A stretch of 64,000 nucleotides of DNA, from assembly GCA_030745875.1 (NCBI GenBank), contig JASLNT010000079.1, forward strand, positions 44,772 through 108,771. The letters run 5' to 3'. The translations under genes were made by a program, and so were the position numbers. The notes beneath the pieces are model-generated. The model was not told the DNA's origin. It made no database searches and was given only the letters and a program-made list of their open reading frames with translations. Shown here one piece after another: positions 43,401-52,140 of the stretch. How positions within the stretch are numbered: the first letter of the stretch is position 1; every line of letters starts with the position of its first letter. The stretch is from Phycisphaerae bacterium (lineage in GTDB: Bacteria; Planctomycetota; Phycisphaerae; SM23-33).

Positions 43401-44268
43401 GCCTTCGGCCTCCGGAGTGCGGATTCCGCTGGGGCAACTGGTCAAGATTGGTTTCGAGCCCGGGCCGATGTCTATCAAACGCGAAGCGGGATTCATGGTC
43501 GGGTTTGTGATATTTTCACCCAAACCGGGCCTGGCGGAAGTCGACGTTGTCCGCGAATGTCAGCAGTTCCTTGAAGACCGTGTCGCAGACGGCCGACTGA
43601 ACATGCCCCCGGGAATGACCCTCGAATTCAATGTAGCGGGCAAGACCGTAAAGGAGTACACCGCTCAGCAGCAGCGATTATACATAATCATGGTCGGGGC
43701 GTTGTTCCTGATTTTCATGATCCTGTATCTCCAGTTCCGCTCGGTCCTGACGACCAGTATGGTCTTTACGGGCATCTTTGTGGCCTGGTCCGGCGGATTT
43801 CTGATGCTTTGGTTGTACGGGTCGGATTGGTTCATGAACTTCGACGTGTTCGGGGCGAATTTGCGAGAGATGTTCGACATGCACCCGATCAAGATGTCGG
43901 TGGCGGTCTGGGTGGGCTTCCTGGCCCTGTTCGGGATCGCCAGCGACGACGGTGTGGTGATGGCGACATATCTCAACCAGACATTCGACCGCGAAAAGCC
44001 TTCCGACATCGCCGCCATCCGAGCCGCTACTATCCACGCCGGCTCGCGACGAGTCCGCCCCTGCCTTATGACCACCGCGACTACCATCCTGGCGCTCATC
44101 CCGGTGCTGACCTCGACCGGTCGAGGGGCCGATATTATGGGCCCGATGGCGATACCGTCTTTCGGCGGGATGATTATCGAGGTCCTCACCATGCTGGTGG
44201 TCCCCGTGTTGTACTGCATGGTCAGGGAAATCCGCCATAACGCTTCAGCCCGCGGAAAAACCGCCTGA
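40477..44268 (+). CDS. cusA: Heavy-metal RND efflux permease (CusA-like)
   Basis: 1263 residues, about 200 longer than typical CusA. GTG start overlapping the adaptor stop (GTGA). RND motifs: VDAIPDTGANQQIVFTEWPG, YPLSSALLNVSGVKTVRSSS, and TM4 GIAIAIGTMVDMGIVICEN, closest to the Cu(I)/Ag(I) HME type. EEMPPLDEGSFLWMPSMS contains Met residues like those of the CusA methionine relay. An extra hydrophobic stretch of about 100 residues (about 540-645, three to four helices) lies between the two halves. It would export monovalent copper or silver from the periplasm or cytoplasm with proton motive force. Metal assignment is inference from motif. Confidence 0.92.
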   Translation: MSSEPPQTDILRRESLLAQIMRFCLTNKLVVVLMVMFTLGWGLAVMPFEWDALSDLPRDPVPVDAIPDTGANQQIVFTEWPGQSPQQIDDQVTYPLSSALLNVSGVKTVRSSSMFGFSSIYVIFEDGVDFFWSRARLDEKLKSLPSGTLPPGVNPVMGPDSTSLGQVFWYTLEGRDKEGEPAGGWDMEELRTVQDWILRDHLKSAHGVSEVASVGGFVREYQVDVDPDAMRAFDVTLGDVYRAVRASNRDIGAKTIELNRIEYFVRGIGYIKTLADIESGVVKVTDNVPVLIKHVANVSLGPALRRGALDKDGAGAVGGVVVARYGENPLEVINNVKAKIAKVAPTLPSKTLEDGTVSKVTVIPFYDRTNLIKETLGTLDHALRDEVMITIIVVVLMVMHLKSSILIGSLLPLSVLMCFIGMKVFGVDANIVALSGIAIAIGTMVDMGIVICENILRHLDEADPDESRLEVIHRAGVEVGGAVVTAVMTTIVGFLPVLLMTGERGKLFRPLAYTKTFALIAAVVVSLTIIPPAAHLLFCGRISGKWLKRCVHAIIAAVGIVAGVMIAWWIGAAMVAFAAWHVCREFVPAAFGKPVGWIASLAAVVLVGVALTEHWGPLGVDQGLVKNVVFVGLLIGLLLVFFKLFQLAYPTILGWCLRHKLLFLSVPATLVLIGIPLFWLGFETTFTPLKEAAQRGGWEEDLKSRNFWASGVETFPGLGSEEMPPLDEGSFLWMPSMSSHGSIGAALDYLSKQDAAFRSIPEVESVVGKIGRVESALDPAPISMVETVINYKSQYKTDAQGRRLTDKNGKLIRQWRDHIKSPEDIWDEIARVGKMTGMSGAPKLQPIETRRIMLQTGMRSPMGLKIMGESLEEIQAAGIQIEALLKQAPSVNPATVAADRTVAKPYLVIDTTGPESRDAMSRYKVNPSDVLDIIEVAVGGKTVTTTVEGRKRFPVRVRYQRELRSEIETLQQVLVPSASGVRIPLGQLVKIGFEPGPMSIKREAGFMVGFVIFSPKPGLAEVDVVRECQQFLEDRVADGRLNMPPGMTLEFNVAGKTVKEYTAQQQRLYIIMVGALFLIFMILYLQFRSVLTTSMVFTGIFVAWSGGFLMLWLYGSDWFMNFDVFGANLREMFDMHPIKMSVAVWVGFLALFGIASDDGVVMATYLNQTFDREKPSDIAAIRAATIHAGSRRVRPCLMTTATTILALIPVLTSTGRGADIMGPMAIPSFGGMIIEVLTMLVVPVLYCMVREIRHNASARGKTA

Positions 44269-44288
44269 CGATTTCTGGCTGTCAGCGT

Positions 44289-44311
44289 CGACAGGCGGTA
44301 AACTCCTGTCG
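44289..44311. promoter_or_regulatory. Inverted repeat at the Crp/Fnr gene start
   Basis: CGACAGG (44289-44295), nine bases, CCTGTCG (44305-44311), perfect 7-bp arms; the last base is the G of the GTG start. A candidate operator for autoregulation. Confidence 0.4.
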
Positions 44312-44997
44312 TGACCAAACCGACAATCACACAGATCACCGACGCTATGCGGTCGGTTCCGTTGCTTTCGCATCTCGGCGACGATGAGATCGCTGCGCTG
44401 CTGGACGCCTGCCTGACCACGCACCTGTCGGCGGGGGCGCAGGTGTTTTCCCCGCTCGAATCGGCTGACAGCTTCTACGTTATCCTCGAAGGCCGCGCCA
44501 AGGTCTACAAGCTTTCGCCCAGGGGCGACGAGCAAATACTGCACCTCTACGGACCGGGCAACACGTTCGGAGAGGCCGCCATGTGGGCCCGAATAAGCTA
44601 TCCGGCGCACGCAGAAGTGCTGGAGGACACCACGCTGCTGGTTGTCAAACGCTCGGTTCTCAAACGACTCATCACCGACAATCCCGACATTGCGATGGCG
44701 ATGATGGCGGGCATGTCGGCCAAGCTGAGGGAGTTCAACCAACTTATCGAGCAACTTTCGTTGCGGGAAGTGCCCGCGAGATTGGCTAACGTACTGCTCG
44801 AACTGCCCGCAAAACCCGGAACCAACACCGTGGTGCTGCAGCAAACCAAGCGCGAACTGGCCGGTCAGATAGGCACGGTCGCCGAAACGCTAAGCCGCGC
44901 CCTGAAAAAACTCAGCGCCGCCGGACTCATCGAAGTCAACGGGCCTGAGATCACGATTCTCGATCCCGACGGGCTGGCTGAACTTGCCGACGGCTGA
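44311..44997 (+). CDS. Crp/Fnr-family transcriptional regulator
   Basis: 228 residues from GTG 44311. N-terminal cyclic-nucleotide-type beta-roll (SFYVILEGRAKVYKLSPRGDEQILHLYGPGNTFGEAAMW), dimer helix, and C-terminal winged helix with TVAETLSRALKKLSAAGLIEV as recognition helix (E..SR as in FNR/DNR). The four Cys of FNR are absent, so it is not an O2-sensing 4Fe-4S FNR; it fits the HcpR/DNR side of the family, possibly binding heme or other ligands. Its possible target site lies at 25621, upstream of the hcp operon. It follows cusA and precedes ispD but need not control them. Confidence 0.85.
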   Translation: MTKPTITQITDAMRSVPLLSHLGDDEIAALLDACLTTHLSAGAQVFSPLESADSFYVILEGRAKVYKLSPRGDEQILHLYGPGNTFGEAAMWARISYPAHAEVLEDTTLLVVKRSVLKRLITDNPDIAMAMMAGMSAKLREFNQLIEQLSLREVPARLANVLLELPAKPGTNTVVLQQTKRELAGQIGTVAETLSRALKKLSAAGLIEVNGPEITILDPDGLAELADG

Positions 44998-45009
44998 TAG
45001 GATACCCCC

Positions 45010-45687
45010 ATGCCAAACGTATCGGTAATACTGCCCGCAGCCGGATCGGGAAAGCGCTTCGGAGCCGACGCCAACAAGATATTCCAGCCGTTGGCTGGGC
45101 GGGCGATCTTCCTGCGGTCGATGGACCTGTTCGCCGGGCGGGATGACGTCTGTCAGATCCTGCTGGTCGCCTCGGCGGGCGATATCGCCGAGTTGTCCGA
45201 GCGGTTCGGCGCAGAACTGGCCGATCTGGGCGCAGAACTGGTCGAAGGCGGCGCCCAGCGGTCAGACTCGGTGCGAAACGCGCTGGCGCGACTTGACGAT
45301 GCGGCCGAACTCGTATGCGTTCACGATGCGGTCCGCCCGTGCGTATTGCCCGGGCAAGTCGACGCGGTGTTCGCTGCTGCGGCCGAGACAGGCGCCGCAA
45401 TACTGGCAAGTCCGCTGCACGGCACGATAAAGAAGGTCGGCGAGTCGGGTAAGATACTCCAAACGGTCGACCGCCAGGGACTCTGGGAGGCCCAAACCCC
45501 GCAGGTTTTCGACAAGGTCCTGCTGATCGAGGCCTACTCGCTCGGCGGGCAGGCCACCGACGACGCCGAAACGGTCCAGCGAACAGGCCGGGAAGTAACC
45601 GTCGTTCAGTCAGATTCGAACAACATCAAGATTACCACCCAGGCCGATCTGGCCTTCGCAGAGGCGGTTATCCGGTCCGACCGATAG
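45010..45687 (+). CDS. ispD: 2-C-methyl-D-erythritol 4-phosphate cytidylyltransferase
   Basis: 225 residues. VILPAAGSGKRFGADANKIFQPLAGRAI is the CTP-binding loop; LVEGGAQRSDSVRNAL, VCVHDAVRPCV and GLWEAQTPQVFDK are also IspD signatures. It makes CDP-ME in the non-mevalonate isoprenoid pathway in the cytoplasm. It starts 12 bases after the Crp/Fnr stop and ends before the rnf operon promoter, so it may share a transcript with the regulator. Confidence 0.95.
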   Translation: MPNVSVILPAAGSGKRFGADANKIFQPLAGRAIFLRSMDLFAGRDDVCQILLVASAGDIAELSERFGAELADLGAELVEGGAQRSDSVRNALARLDDAAELVCVHDAVRPCVLPGQVDAVFAAAAETGAAILASPLHGTIKKVGESGKILQTVDRQGLWEAQTPQVFDKVLLIEAYSLGGQATDDAETVQRTGREVTVVQSDSNNIKITTQADLAFAEAVIRSDR

Positions 45688-45713
45688 CGATTTCCATCGC
45701 GACGAAAAAGTGC

Positions 45714-45742
45714 TTTACATCGCCCCCGCCGGCCGATATCAT
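45714..45742 (+). promoter_or_regulatory. Sigma70-like promoter of the rnf operon
   Basis: TTTACA (45714-45719), 17-base spacer, TATCAT (45737-45742). Lies 70 bases before the first gene of the operon. Confidence 0.6.
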
Positions 45743-45812
45743 CCCGAACTGCTGTTGCCGTGGCGGTATTGTATCGTTGCGGCCGCGTTATTATTGTGCC
45801 CGAGGCGACTTT

Positions 45813-46139
45813 GTGAGTTCCCCCGATATAGCCCAATGCCAAGCCGCCTGTTCACAGTGTTCGGCCGATAGCGCGACCCCTGAGGCCGGCGGTGAAGAGA
45901 TTTTCACCGGATGGAGTCTGGCTGCAGCTGCTTTGTGGGTGTTTGTGCTCCCGCTTGCTCTGGCGGTTGTTGGAGCGGTTGTCGCCCGATCGTACTGGCC
46001 CGGACCAACGCGGATGCTGGTTGCGGCGTTGATGGGCCTTGCCGCCGGCGGAGTGATATCGTCGATTGCTTCACGGCTCATTCGGACCACGCATACTGAC
46101 ATTCCAGCCGCCGTCGAAAACGACTGTAACGAAATATGA
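45813..46139 (+). CDS. Small two-helix membrane protein, RseC/MucC-like
   Basis: 108 residues from GTG 45813 (GAGGCG upstream); a TTG at 45777 is less likely. A Cys cluster CQAACSQC near the N-terminus is followed by two transmembrane helices (AAALWVFVLPLALAVVGAVVA and MLVAALMGLAAGGVISSIASRL). This layout resembles RseC/MucC family proteins, which are often encoded with Rnf genes. Its stop overlaps the rnfC start (ATGA). Identification is moderate; its role in the Rnf complex, possibly assembly or reduction, is inferred only from place. Confidence 0.6.
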   Translation: MSSPDIAQCQAACSQCSADSATPEAGGEEIFTGWSLAAAALWVFVLPLALAVVGAVVARSYWPGPTRMLVAALMGLAAGGVISSIASRLIRTTHTDIPAAVENDCNEI

Positions 46140-47488
46140 TCGCATCATCAGACATACCGGGCAAAGGTAGTTTTCCCCGCGGCGTGCATCCGCCCGAGGG
46201 CAAGCTGTTCGCCGAGAACGTCGCCGTTGAGATCCCCCCGTGTCCGGCAAAAGTGGCGGTGCCTCTGCTCCAGCATACAGGCGCTCCAGCCCAGTCGCTG
46301 GTGAAGATCCGCCAGGAAGTGGTGCTCGGCGAGCCTATCGGCAAGTCCGGCGGATTCATTTCGGCCGGCATTCACGCGACGGTCACCGGCAAGGTTGGCA
46401 AGCAGGGCGTCTGCACGCTGCCCAACGGACGCCACGTTGCGATGATCCCGATAACCGCTGAAGGCGACCAGCTTGAAGGACAGCAGCTCTGGGACGATGT
46501 TTTCGGAGGCGATTGGCCCACCGAAGGTCTCGAACAGTACAACCACGAGCAGATCGCCCAGGCCGTCAGCGAGGCCGGAATTGTCGGGCTCGGCGGGGCG
46601 GCGTTCCCGACGCACGTGAAATTCGCCCGCAACGACGCCAAGCCGATAGACACGATCCTTATCAACGGCTGCGAATGCGAACCGTACCTCACCGCAGACT
46701 ACCGCGTGATGCTCCAGGCTCCCGAGCCTATCATCACCGGAGCCCTCCTTGCCGCTCGCGCCGCCGGCGCGAAAAACGTGATAATCGCCATCGAAGACAA
46801 CAAGCCCAAGGCTATCGATATAATGGCCCGGGCGGCTGGCTCGACGGGCGTCAAAATCGCCAAACTCAAGACAAAATACCCGATGGGCGGCGAGAAGCAG
46901 ACGATTCTCGCAGCGATGGGACGCATCGTTCCGACCGGCGGGCTTCCGCTGGACGTCGGCGTGGTGGTTGTAAATGTAGGAACCGCCGCGGCGATCGCGC
47001 GTGCGGTTGTTCGGGGCAAGCCCCTTACCCACCGTATCGTAACTGTGTCGGGCGCGGGGATCGCCCACCCGAAGAACCTGCTCGTTCCGATAGGCGTAAG
47101 CTACGGTGAGCTGGTCGATTACTGCGGCGGTTTGCGCGACAGCGCGGTCCGCGTGGTGGCTGGCGGTCCGATGATGGGCTTTACGCTGGGCAATCTGGAC
47201 ACTCCGGTGACCAAGGGCACCAGCGGTCTGACGGTTCTGACCGCCGCCGACGTAGCCCACGCCGATGAGACCACTTGCGTGCGATGCGGGAGATGCGTTG
47301 ACGTCTGCCCCTTGAACCTGGTTCCGACGAAGCTCGCGCTGGCTTCGAGGCACGAGGATTGGGATCTGGCGAAACGTTATCACCTGATGGCGTGTATGGA
47401 ATGCGGGTGCTGTGCGTACGGTTGCCCGGCCAGCCTTCCGCTTGTGCAGTTAATGAGAGTCGCCAAGGCCAAGATGCCGCGCGGCTGA
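46136..47488 (+). CDS. rnfC: Rnf complex subunit C, NADH-binding
   Basis: 450 residues. GVHPPEGKLFAENVAVEIPP opens the subunit; VGLGGAAFPTHVKFA and DTILINGCECEPYLTADYRVM form the NADH/FMN site; two 4Fe-4S clusters near the C-terminus: CVRCGRCVDVCPLNLVP and CMECGCCAYGCPASLPL. It passes electrons between ferredoxin (through RnfB) and NAD+, on the cytoplasmic side of the membrane. First main gene of rnfCDGEAB, overlapped by the RseC-like gene. Confidence 0.96.
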   Translation: MIASSDIPGKGSFPRGVHPPEGKLFAENVAVEIPPCPAKVAVPLLQHTGAPAQSLVKIRQEVVLGEPIGKSGGFISAGIHATVTGKVGKQGVCTLPNGRHVAMIPITAEGDQLEGQQLWDDVFGGDWPTEGLEQYNHEQIAQAVSEAGIVGLGGAAFPTHVKFARNDAKPIDTILINGCECEPYLTADYRVMLQAPEPIITGALLAARAAGAKNVIIAIEDNKPKAIDIMARAAGSTGVKIAKLKTKYPMGGEKQTILAAMGRIVPTGGLPLDVGVVVVNVGTAAAIARAVVRGKPLTHRIVTVSGAGIAHPKNLLVPIGVSYGELVDYCGGLRDSAVRVVAGGPMMGFTLGNLDTPVTKGTSGLTVLTAADVAHADETTCVRCGRCVDVCPLNLVPTKLALASRHEDWDLAKRYHLMACMECGCCAYGCPASLPLVQLMRVAKAKMPRG

Positions 47489-47509
47489 CTACAGTTAGCA
47501 AGAACACCG

Positions 47510-48646
47510 ATGACTGAAGCGACAGACAACAACAAACCAGCCGACGCACCGACGCCCCCGCCTCCCGCGCCAGTGGAGACCGCGCCGGCGGGTCCTGCTA
47601 TTCACGTAGCTCCGTCACCGCACAGTTTCAGCACATCGCTGACTACGCGCAGGATGATGATCGACGTGCTGCTGGCGACGGTTCCGCTGATCGGATGGGC
47701 GGTGTTTCAGTTCGGGTGGGGAGCAGTGCTGCAGTTGGCGGTGTGCGTGGGCGGATGCGTTGTTGCTGAGGCCGGTTTCACCGCGATGCGCGGTCGATCC
47801 CCGTTGCGCGCGATTACGGACATAAGCGCGGTAGTCACGGGCGTGATTCTCGCGTTGTCCTTACCGTGTACGGCGCCGTGGTATGTCGGTTTTATAGGAG
47901 CCTGTGTGGCTGTCGGCATCGGCAAGGTCGTATTCGGGGGTTTGGGCCAGAATATCTTCAATCCCGCTATGGTCGGTCGCGCCTTTGTGATGATCTGCTT
48001 CGCCGGAGCGATGGCGGCTGGAGCCTATGAGGTTCCGATGGCGGATCCCGAAGACGAGCCTGTGGACGTGATTTCGCAGGCCACCCCCATGAGCGTGCTT
48101 AAGACTCGAATCAAAGACCGCAAGGAAGCCGCCGCCGAAGGCTCCCCGGTTTCGCAGGAAGATGATGAAGAATCGCCCGTCTCCATTGCGTGGATGTACC
48201 TGGGCAACGTCAACGGGTCCATCGGCGAGGTCAGCACGCTTGCGTGTCTTATCGGCGGTTTGTATCTCTGCTGGCGCCGCACGGCGGCGTGGGAGATACC
48301 ACTGGGCGTTCTGCTGGCTTCAGGCGCCGTAACTTCGCTGGTGCATCTGCTTGGCGGAGGGGCGGGCCTGTCGATGCTGGACTTCCTGGGATTCCATATG
48401 TTCGGAGGGGCGCTTGTATTCGGAGCCTTCTATATCGCCACCGATCCGGTCTCAAGCCCCATCACGCCGAAAGGGCGGTGGGCTTTTGGGATTGGTCTGG
48501 GGCTGTTCATAATGTTGTTCCGCATGATGTCGACTTTCCCCGAAGGCGTAATGTTCGCTGTGCTTATGATGAATGCGATCGTTCCGCTGATTAACAGATG
48601 GACCATTCCGACCCCGGTCGGCGGACCGGTTCCGGAGAGGAAGTAA
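47510..48646 (+). CDS. rnfD: Rnf complex subunit D
   Basis: 378 residues. Proline-rich N-tail, then about ten membrane helices. LGQNIFNPAMVGRAFV and GVILALSLPCTAPWYVG are typical of RnfD/NqrB. The FMN-attachment Thr is likely T192 in VISQATPMSV (S-x-A-T motif). Covalent FMN is added by ApbE, whose gene lies downstream on the opposite strand. It forms part of the ion-translocating membrane core. Confidence 0.95.
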   Translation: MTEATDNNKPADAPTPPPPAPVETAPAGPAIHVAPSPHSFSTSLTTRRMMIDVLLATVPLIGWAVFQFGWGAVLQLAVCVGGCVVAEAGFTAMRGRSPLRAITDISAVVTGVILALSLPCTAPWYVGFIGACVAVGIGKVVFGGLGQNIFNPAMVGRAFVMICFAGAMAAGAYEVPMADPEDEPVDVISQATPMSVLKTRIKDRKEAAAEGSPVSQEDDEESPVSIAWMYLGNVNGSIGEVSTLACLIGGLYLCWRRTAAWEIPLGVLLASGAVTSLVHLLGGGAGLSMLDFLGFHMFGGALVFGAFYIATDPVSSPITPKGRWAFGIGLGLFIMLFRMMSTFPEGVMFAVLMMNAIVPLINRWTIPTPVGGPVPERK

Positions 48647-49728
48647 TGGCCGAGACCAAAAAGGTAAACTATCTCGTTCAGGCGTGGTTGGTGCTGATGC
48701 TGGCCGTCAGCTTCGGCGCGGCTATGGCGGGTGTGCACCTTGCGCTGAATGAAGGAATCCAGACCAACAAGAGGAACGAGACTTACGACCAGATCCCCAA
48801 GCTTATTCGCGGCGCGAGCAAAGACCGCGTGGAATCGGGCGTGTTCACGGTGGATGTCGGCGGGGCGGAGATCGAGCGAACGTATTACAAGGCGTTGGCG
48901 CCTGACGGTAAGACGCCCATGGGTTACATGCTTCGCGCCTCGGGAATGGGCTATGTCGACAAGATCGAAGTTCTGATCGGCGTTGATGCGATGGTGAAAA
49001 ACATCACAGGCGTATACGTTCTGGCGCAGATCGAGACGCCCGGGCTGGGCAGCAAGATTCGCTCGGAGGATTTCGTGCTGCAGTTCGCTGCGAAATCGAC
49101 CACTAAAGAAATAAACGCGTTGAAAACCAAACCGAAACCCGAGGAGAACGATATCCAGGCCATCACGAGTGCGACGATATCGTCCCAGAGCGTCTGCGCT
49201 ATTGTAGGCAGGGCGGTGCGGGAGTTTCGCGAGCACCTCGATGCGTCCATTCAGTTGAAACGGGCTCTGGCGAACATTCCCAGGATGTTGCCCGGCGTGA
49301 CGCAGGAGCAGATTCAGCAGATCGAGATGGATAACCATGTTATCTACAAAGTGGTCGACGCCGCCGGAGAACCGATGGCGTGGGTGGCCGGGGGCAAGCG
49401 GATGGGGCGATGGGACAGGATAGACCTGCTGGTCGCCCTGGACCCGACCTGCCGTACCATCAGCAAAGTGCACGTTGTGGACCAGCGCGAGAGATACTGG
49501 AAGAGTCACGTCGTAAAAGCCGGATACGTCGAGTCATTCTCCGGTAAGAAAGCCGAACGTATTGTAATGGTCAAGAAGACTCCGCCCGCCGGTCAACAGG
49601 TCCAGGCGGTGACAAAGGCTACGATTACTTCGACGGCGATCTGCCGGATAGTGAATAAAGTGGTTCTTAGGCTGACTGCGGCGGTGGCGGAGATTCAGAA
49701 CGGTAATGTGGCGGTTAAGGAACGGTAA
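48646..49728 (+). CDS. rnfG: Rnf complex subunit G with two FMN-binding domains
   Basis: 360 residues, against about 200 for ordinary RnfG. One N-terminal membrane helix. Residues about 95-195 are a first FMN-binding domain (VYVLAQIETPGLGSKI, DIQAITSATISS with T177 as the likely FMN-Thr). Residues about 235-345 are a second (VVDQRERYWKSHVV, VQAVTKATITSTAICRIV with T326). Start ATG 48646 overlaps the rnfD stop (TAATG). Two covalent flavins on one subunit would make a longer periplasmic electron wire. Duplication is seen directly; flavinylation of both is inference. Confidence 0.88.
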   Translation: MAETKKVNYLVQAWLVLMLAVSFGAAMAGVHLALNEGIQTNKRNETYDQIPKLIRGASKDRVESGVFTVDVGGAEIERTYYKALAPDGKTPMGYMLRASGMGYVDKIEVLIGVDAMVKNITGVYVLAQIETPGLGSKIRSEDFVLQFAAKSTTKEINALKTKPKPEENDIQAITSATISSQSVCAIVGRAVREFREHLDASIQLKRALANIPRMLPGVTQEQIQQIEMDNHVIYKVVDAAGEPMAWVAGGKRMGRWDRIDLLVALDPTCRTISKVHVVDQRERYWKSHVVKAGYVESFSGKKAERIVMVKKTPPAGQQVQAVTKATITSTAICRIVNKVVLRLTAAVAEIQNGNVAVKER

Positions 49729-50357
49729 TGGCCAACGACGGACCAACAGCAGGTGAACGCTTTCTGCGAGGTTTGATTCCGGAGAATCCGGTCTATCGAC
49801 AGTTGCTGGGCATGTGCCCGACTCTAGCGGTTACCGGTGGAATGCAGACCGCGATGACAATGGCCGGAGCCGTTGCGTTCGTTCTGATCTGCGCCAACGT
49901 CCTGACCAGCCTTATCCGCAATCTGCTCAAACCGCACCTTCGAATACTGGTCTTTACGCTTACTATTGCGGCGTTCGTGACGATCGCCGACCGCCTGCTT
50001 GCTTACGCCATGTACGGTATGAGCAAGGAATTGGGCCCATATATCCCGTTGATTATCGTGAATTGCGTAATCATCTGCCGCTGCGAAGTGTGCGCCTCGA
50101 AGCAGTCGGTGGTTACAGCCGCCTCAGACGCCGTCGGGCAGTCGATAGGCTTCGCGCTGGCCCTTGCGTCGATCGCCTCGCTGCGAGAGATTCTCGGAGC
50201 CGGTACGTTCTTCGGCATGCAGGTCATGCCTGACGCCTGGCCGGAATGGGGCATCATGGTCATGCCTCCCGGAGCGTTCCTTACGCTCGGCTTGCTGTTG
50301 GGGCTGGCTAATTGGATAGGCGCCATTCGTGAAAAGAAATCCGGGTCCTCGGTTTAA
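49728..50357 (+). CDS. rnfE: Rnf complex subunit E
   Basis: 209 residues with six membrane helices. Two conserved cysteines, LLGMCPTLAVTGG (C30) and IIVNCVIICRCE, are in the positions that ligate the intramembrane iron-sulfur centre shared with RnfA. Its start overlaps the rnfG stop. Integral membrane part of the ion pump; ordinary length. Confidence 0.95.
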   Translation: MANDGPTAGERFLRGLIPENPVYRQLLGMCPTLAVTGGMQTAMTMAGAVAFVLICANVLTSLIRNLLKPHLRILVFTLTIAAFVTIADRLLAYAMYGMSKELGPYIPLIIVNCVIICRCEVCASKQSVVTAASDAVGQSIGFALALASIASLREILGAGTFFGMQVMPDAWPEWGIMVMPPGAFLTLGLLLGLANWIGAIREKKSGSSV

Positions 50358-50400
50358 CCGGGGCAAACCCGATAGATAGCAGTAACCGGTTGGTATAAGC

Positions 50401-51213
50401 ATGGAACACCTTAGCAGTCTGGTTCTGGCGGCGGTTGGTGCGGCGATTATAAACAACTTCGTCCTGCACTACTTCGTTGGCATATGTCCGTTCATCGGCG
50501 TGTCGCGCCGTGTGGATATGGCTTTCGGGATGGGCTGCGCGGTTACGTTCGTGATAACGATAGCGGCGCTGCTGAGTTGGGTGTTCACGTACTACATTCT
50601 CCGCCCGGGCGCTCCGCTGGCGGTTATGGTTATCGGCGAGGGGGCCGATCTCAGCATCCTGAGCTACATCGTTTATATTTTCGTTATCGCCTCGTCCGTG
50701 CAGCTTGTCGAGATGTACGTTCGCAAGTTCTTCCCGCCGCTGTACAAGTCGTTCGGCGTGTTCCTGCCGCTTATCACGACCAACTGTGCGATCCTGTTCG
50801 CCTGCCTGGAGATCATGAAGTACGTCGCCGTCGGAAAGGGCGTTGACCCCTGGGGACTCGATATATCCCTGGTTTACGCGATATTCGGAGGCGTTGGTTT
50901 CACGATAGCAATTGTAATAATGGCCGGTATCCGCGAAGAGCTGGACTACTGCGACGTTCCGAAATCGCTCCAGGGCGCCGGGATTACGCTGATAGTGGCT
51001 GGGATACTCTCGTTGGCGTTTATGGGCTTCGGCGGTGTTGATCGGAGCCTTCAGGACGTCCTCAAACCAGCCAAACCCGTCGCCGCCGTCTCCGAAGACG
51101 ACGAAGACGACGTAACTCCAACGACCATGCCCGCGACGTCGAATGCGTCCGCGTCGGCCGATCGTGAATCCGAGAACCTTACGCTGAAGACCGAACGAGG
51201 AATGACGCGATGA
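50401..51213 (+). CDS. rnfA: Rnf complex subunit A, with acidic C-terminal extension
   Basis: 270 residues; the standard protein is about 190. Six membrane helices over 1-212 with [15 protein letters not shown] (C29) and [13 protein letters not shown] (C129), the iron-sulfur ligands matching those of RnfE. From about 222 a hydrophilic tail rich in Asp/Glu/Ser/Thr ([20 protein letters not shown]) is added. The tail would be cytoplasmic; role unknown. Its stop overlaps the rnfB start (ATGA). Confidence 0.93.
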   Translation: MEHLSSLVLAAVGAAIINNFVLHYFVGICPFIGVSRRVDMAFGMGCAVTFVITIAALLSWVFTYYILRPGAPLAVMVIGEGADLSILSYIVYIFVIASSVQLVEMYVRKFFPPLYKSFGVFLPLITTNCAILFACLEIMKYVAVGKGVDPWGLDISLVYAIFGGVGFTIAIVIMAGIREELDYCDVPKSLQGAGITLIVAGILSLAFMGFGGVDRSLQDVLKPAKPVAAVSEDDEDDVTPTTMPATSNASASADRESENLTLKTERGMTR

Positions 51214-52118
51214 TTATCATTCTGGCTGCGGCGACCATGCTGGTGCTGGCGATGTTCATGGCCTATGTGCTGGGCTGGGCGAATGTGGCGTTCCATGTTG
51301 AAGTTGACCCGCGTATCGAAGCGTGCGTAGAGGCCCTTCCCGGGGCGAATTGCGGCGGGTGCGGATACGTTGGCTGCGGTGAATACGCCGAAGTGGTGGT
51401 GTTGGAAGGCGTGGCGGTCGATTTGTGCCCGGTTGGCGGTGAGGCGTGCGCCGAGACAATGGCCCGGATACTCGGCGTGGAGGTTTCACAGTCCTGGCCT
51501 TCCAGACCGGTGATACACTGCGGCGCCAGTGTGGATAATCGTCTCGGGCGGACAGAATACCACGGAGAGCAGGCCTGCACTGCGGCCAATATGGTCGCCG
51601 GCGTTCAGGGCTGCACCTACGGATGTATGGGGTTCGGCGATTGCGGAGTTGTGTGTAATTTCGACGCGATTCACGTTATCGACGGTCTTGCGACGGTGGA
51701 CTACGACAAGTGCGTCGGATGCGGGGCGTGCGAGAAGATCTGCCCCCGCCACATCATTTCAATGACACCGTTTAAAGTCTCACAGATGCTCGCGGTGACC
51801 TGCGCCAACAACGATTTCGGCAAGGATGTCAAAGGCGTTTGCAAAATCGGATGCATCGGTTGCAAGGCCTGCGGACGGGCAAGCAAAGCCTTTACTTTCG
51901 ATGAAGGCGCCAGCATTCCAAGCCTCGATTACGATCAGTACGATCCGGCGGAAATGGACGATCTCCAGGTAGCCCTGAACAAGTGTCCGCAGAAGCGGCT
52001 GCTTATGGTCGGTAATCCCAGTGAGAAGGATATCGAAGCCACCGCCGACCAGGAGGCTCCGGAGATAGTCAAACCCGATTTCGAGACCACCGTCGACAAG
52101 ACAGAGTGGCATGGTTAG
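51210..52118 (+). CDS. rnfB: Rnf complex subunit B, ferredoxin-type
   Basis: 302 residues. One N-terminal helix, then the Fe-S motif [20 protein letters not shown], and ferredoxin repeats ([45 protein letters not shown]). It takes electrons from soluble ferredoxin into the complex. A short acidic C-tail follows. Last rnf gene; the next gene begins close to its stop. Confidence 0.96.
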   Translation: MIIILAAATMLVLAMFMAYVLGWANVAFHVEVDPRIEACVEALPGANCGGCGYVGCGEYAEVVVLEGVAVDLCPVGGEACAETMARILGVEVSQSWPSRPVIHCGASVDNRLGRTEYHGEQACTAANMVAGVQGCTYGCMGFGDCGVVCNFDAIHVIDGLATVDYDKCVGCGACEKICPRHIISMTPFKVSQMLAVTCANNDFGKDVKGVCKIGCIGCKACGRASKAFTFDEGASIPSLDYDQYDPAEMDDLQVALNKCPQKRLLMVGNPSEKDIEATADQEAPEIVKPDFETTVDKTEWHG

Positions 52119-52140
52119 AGGCTCGCCCGAGGCCAGGGGC

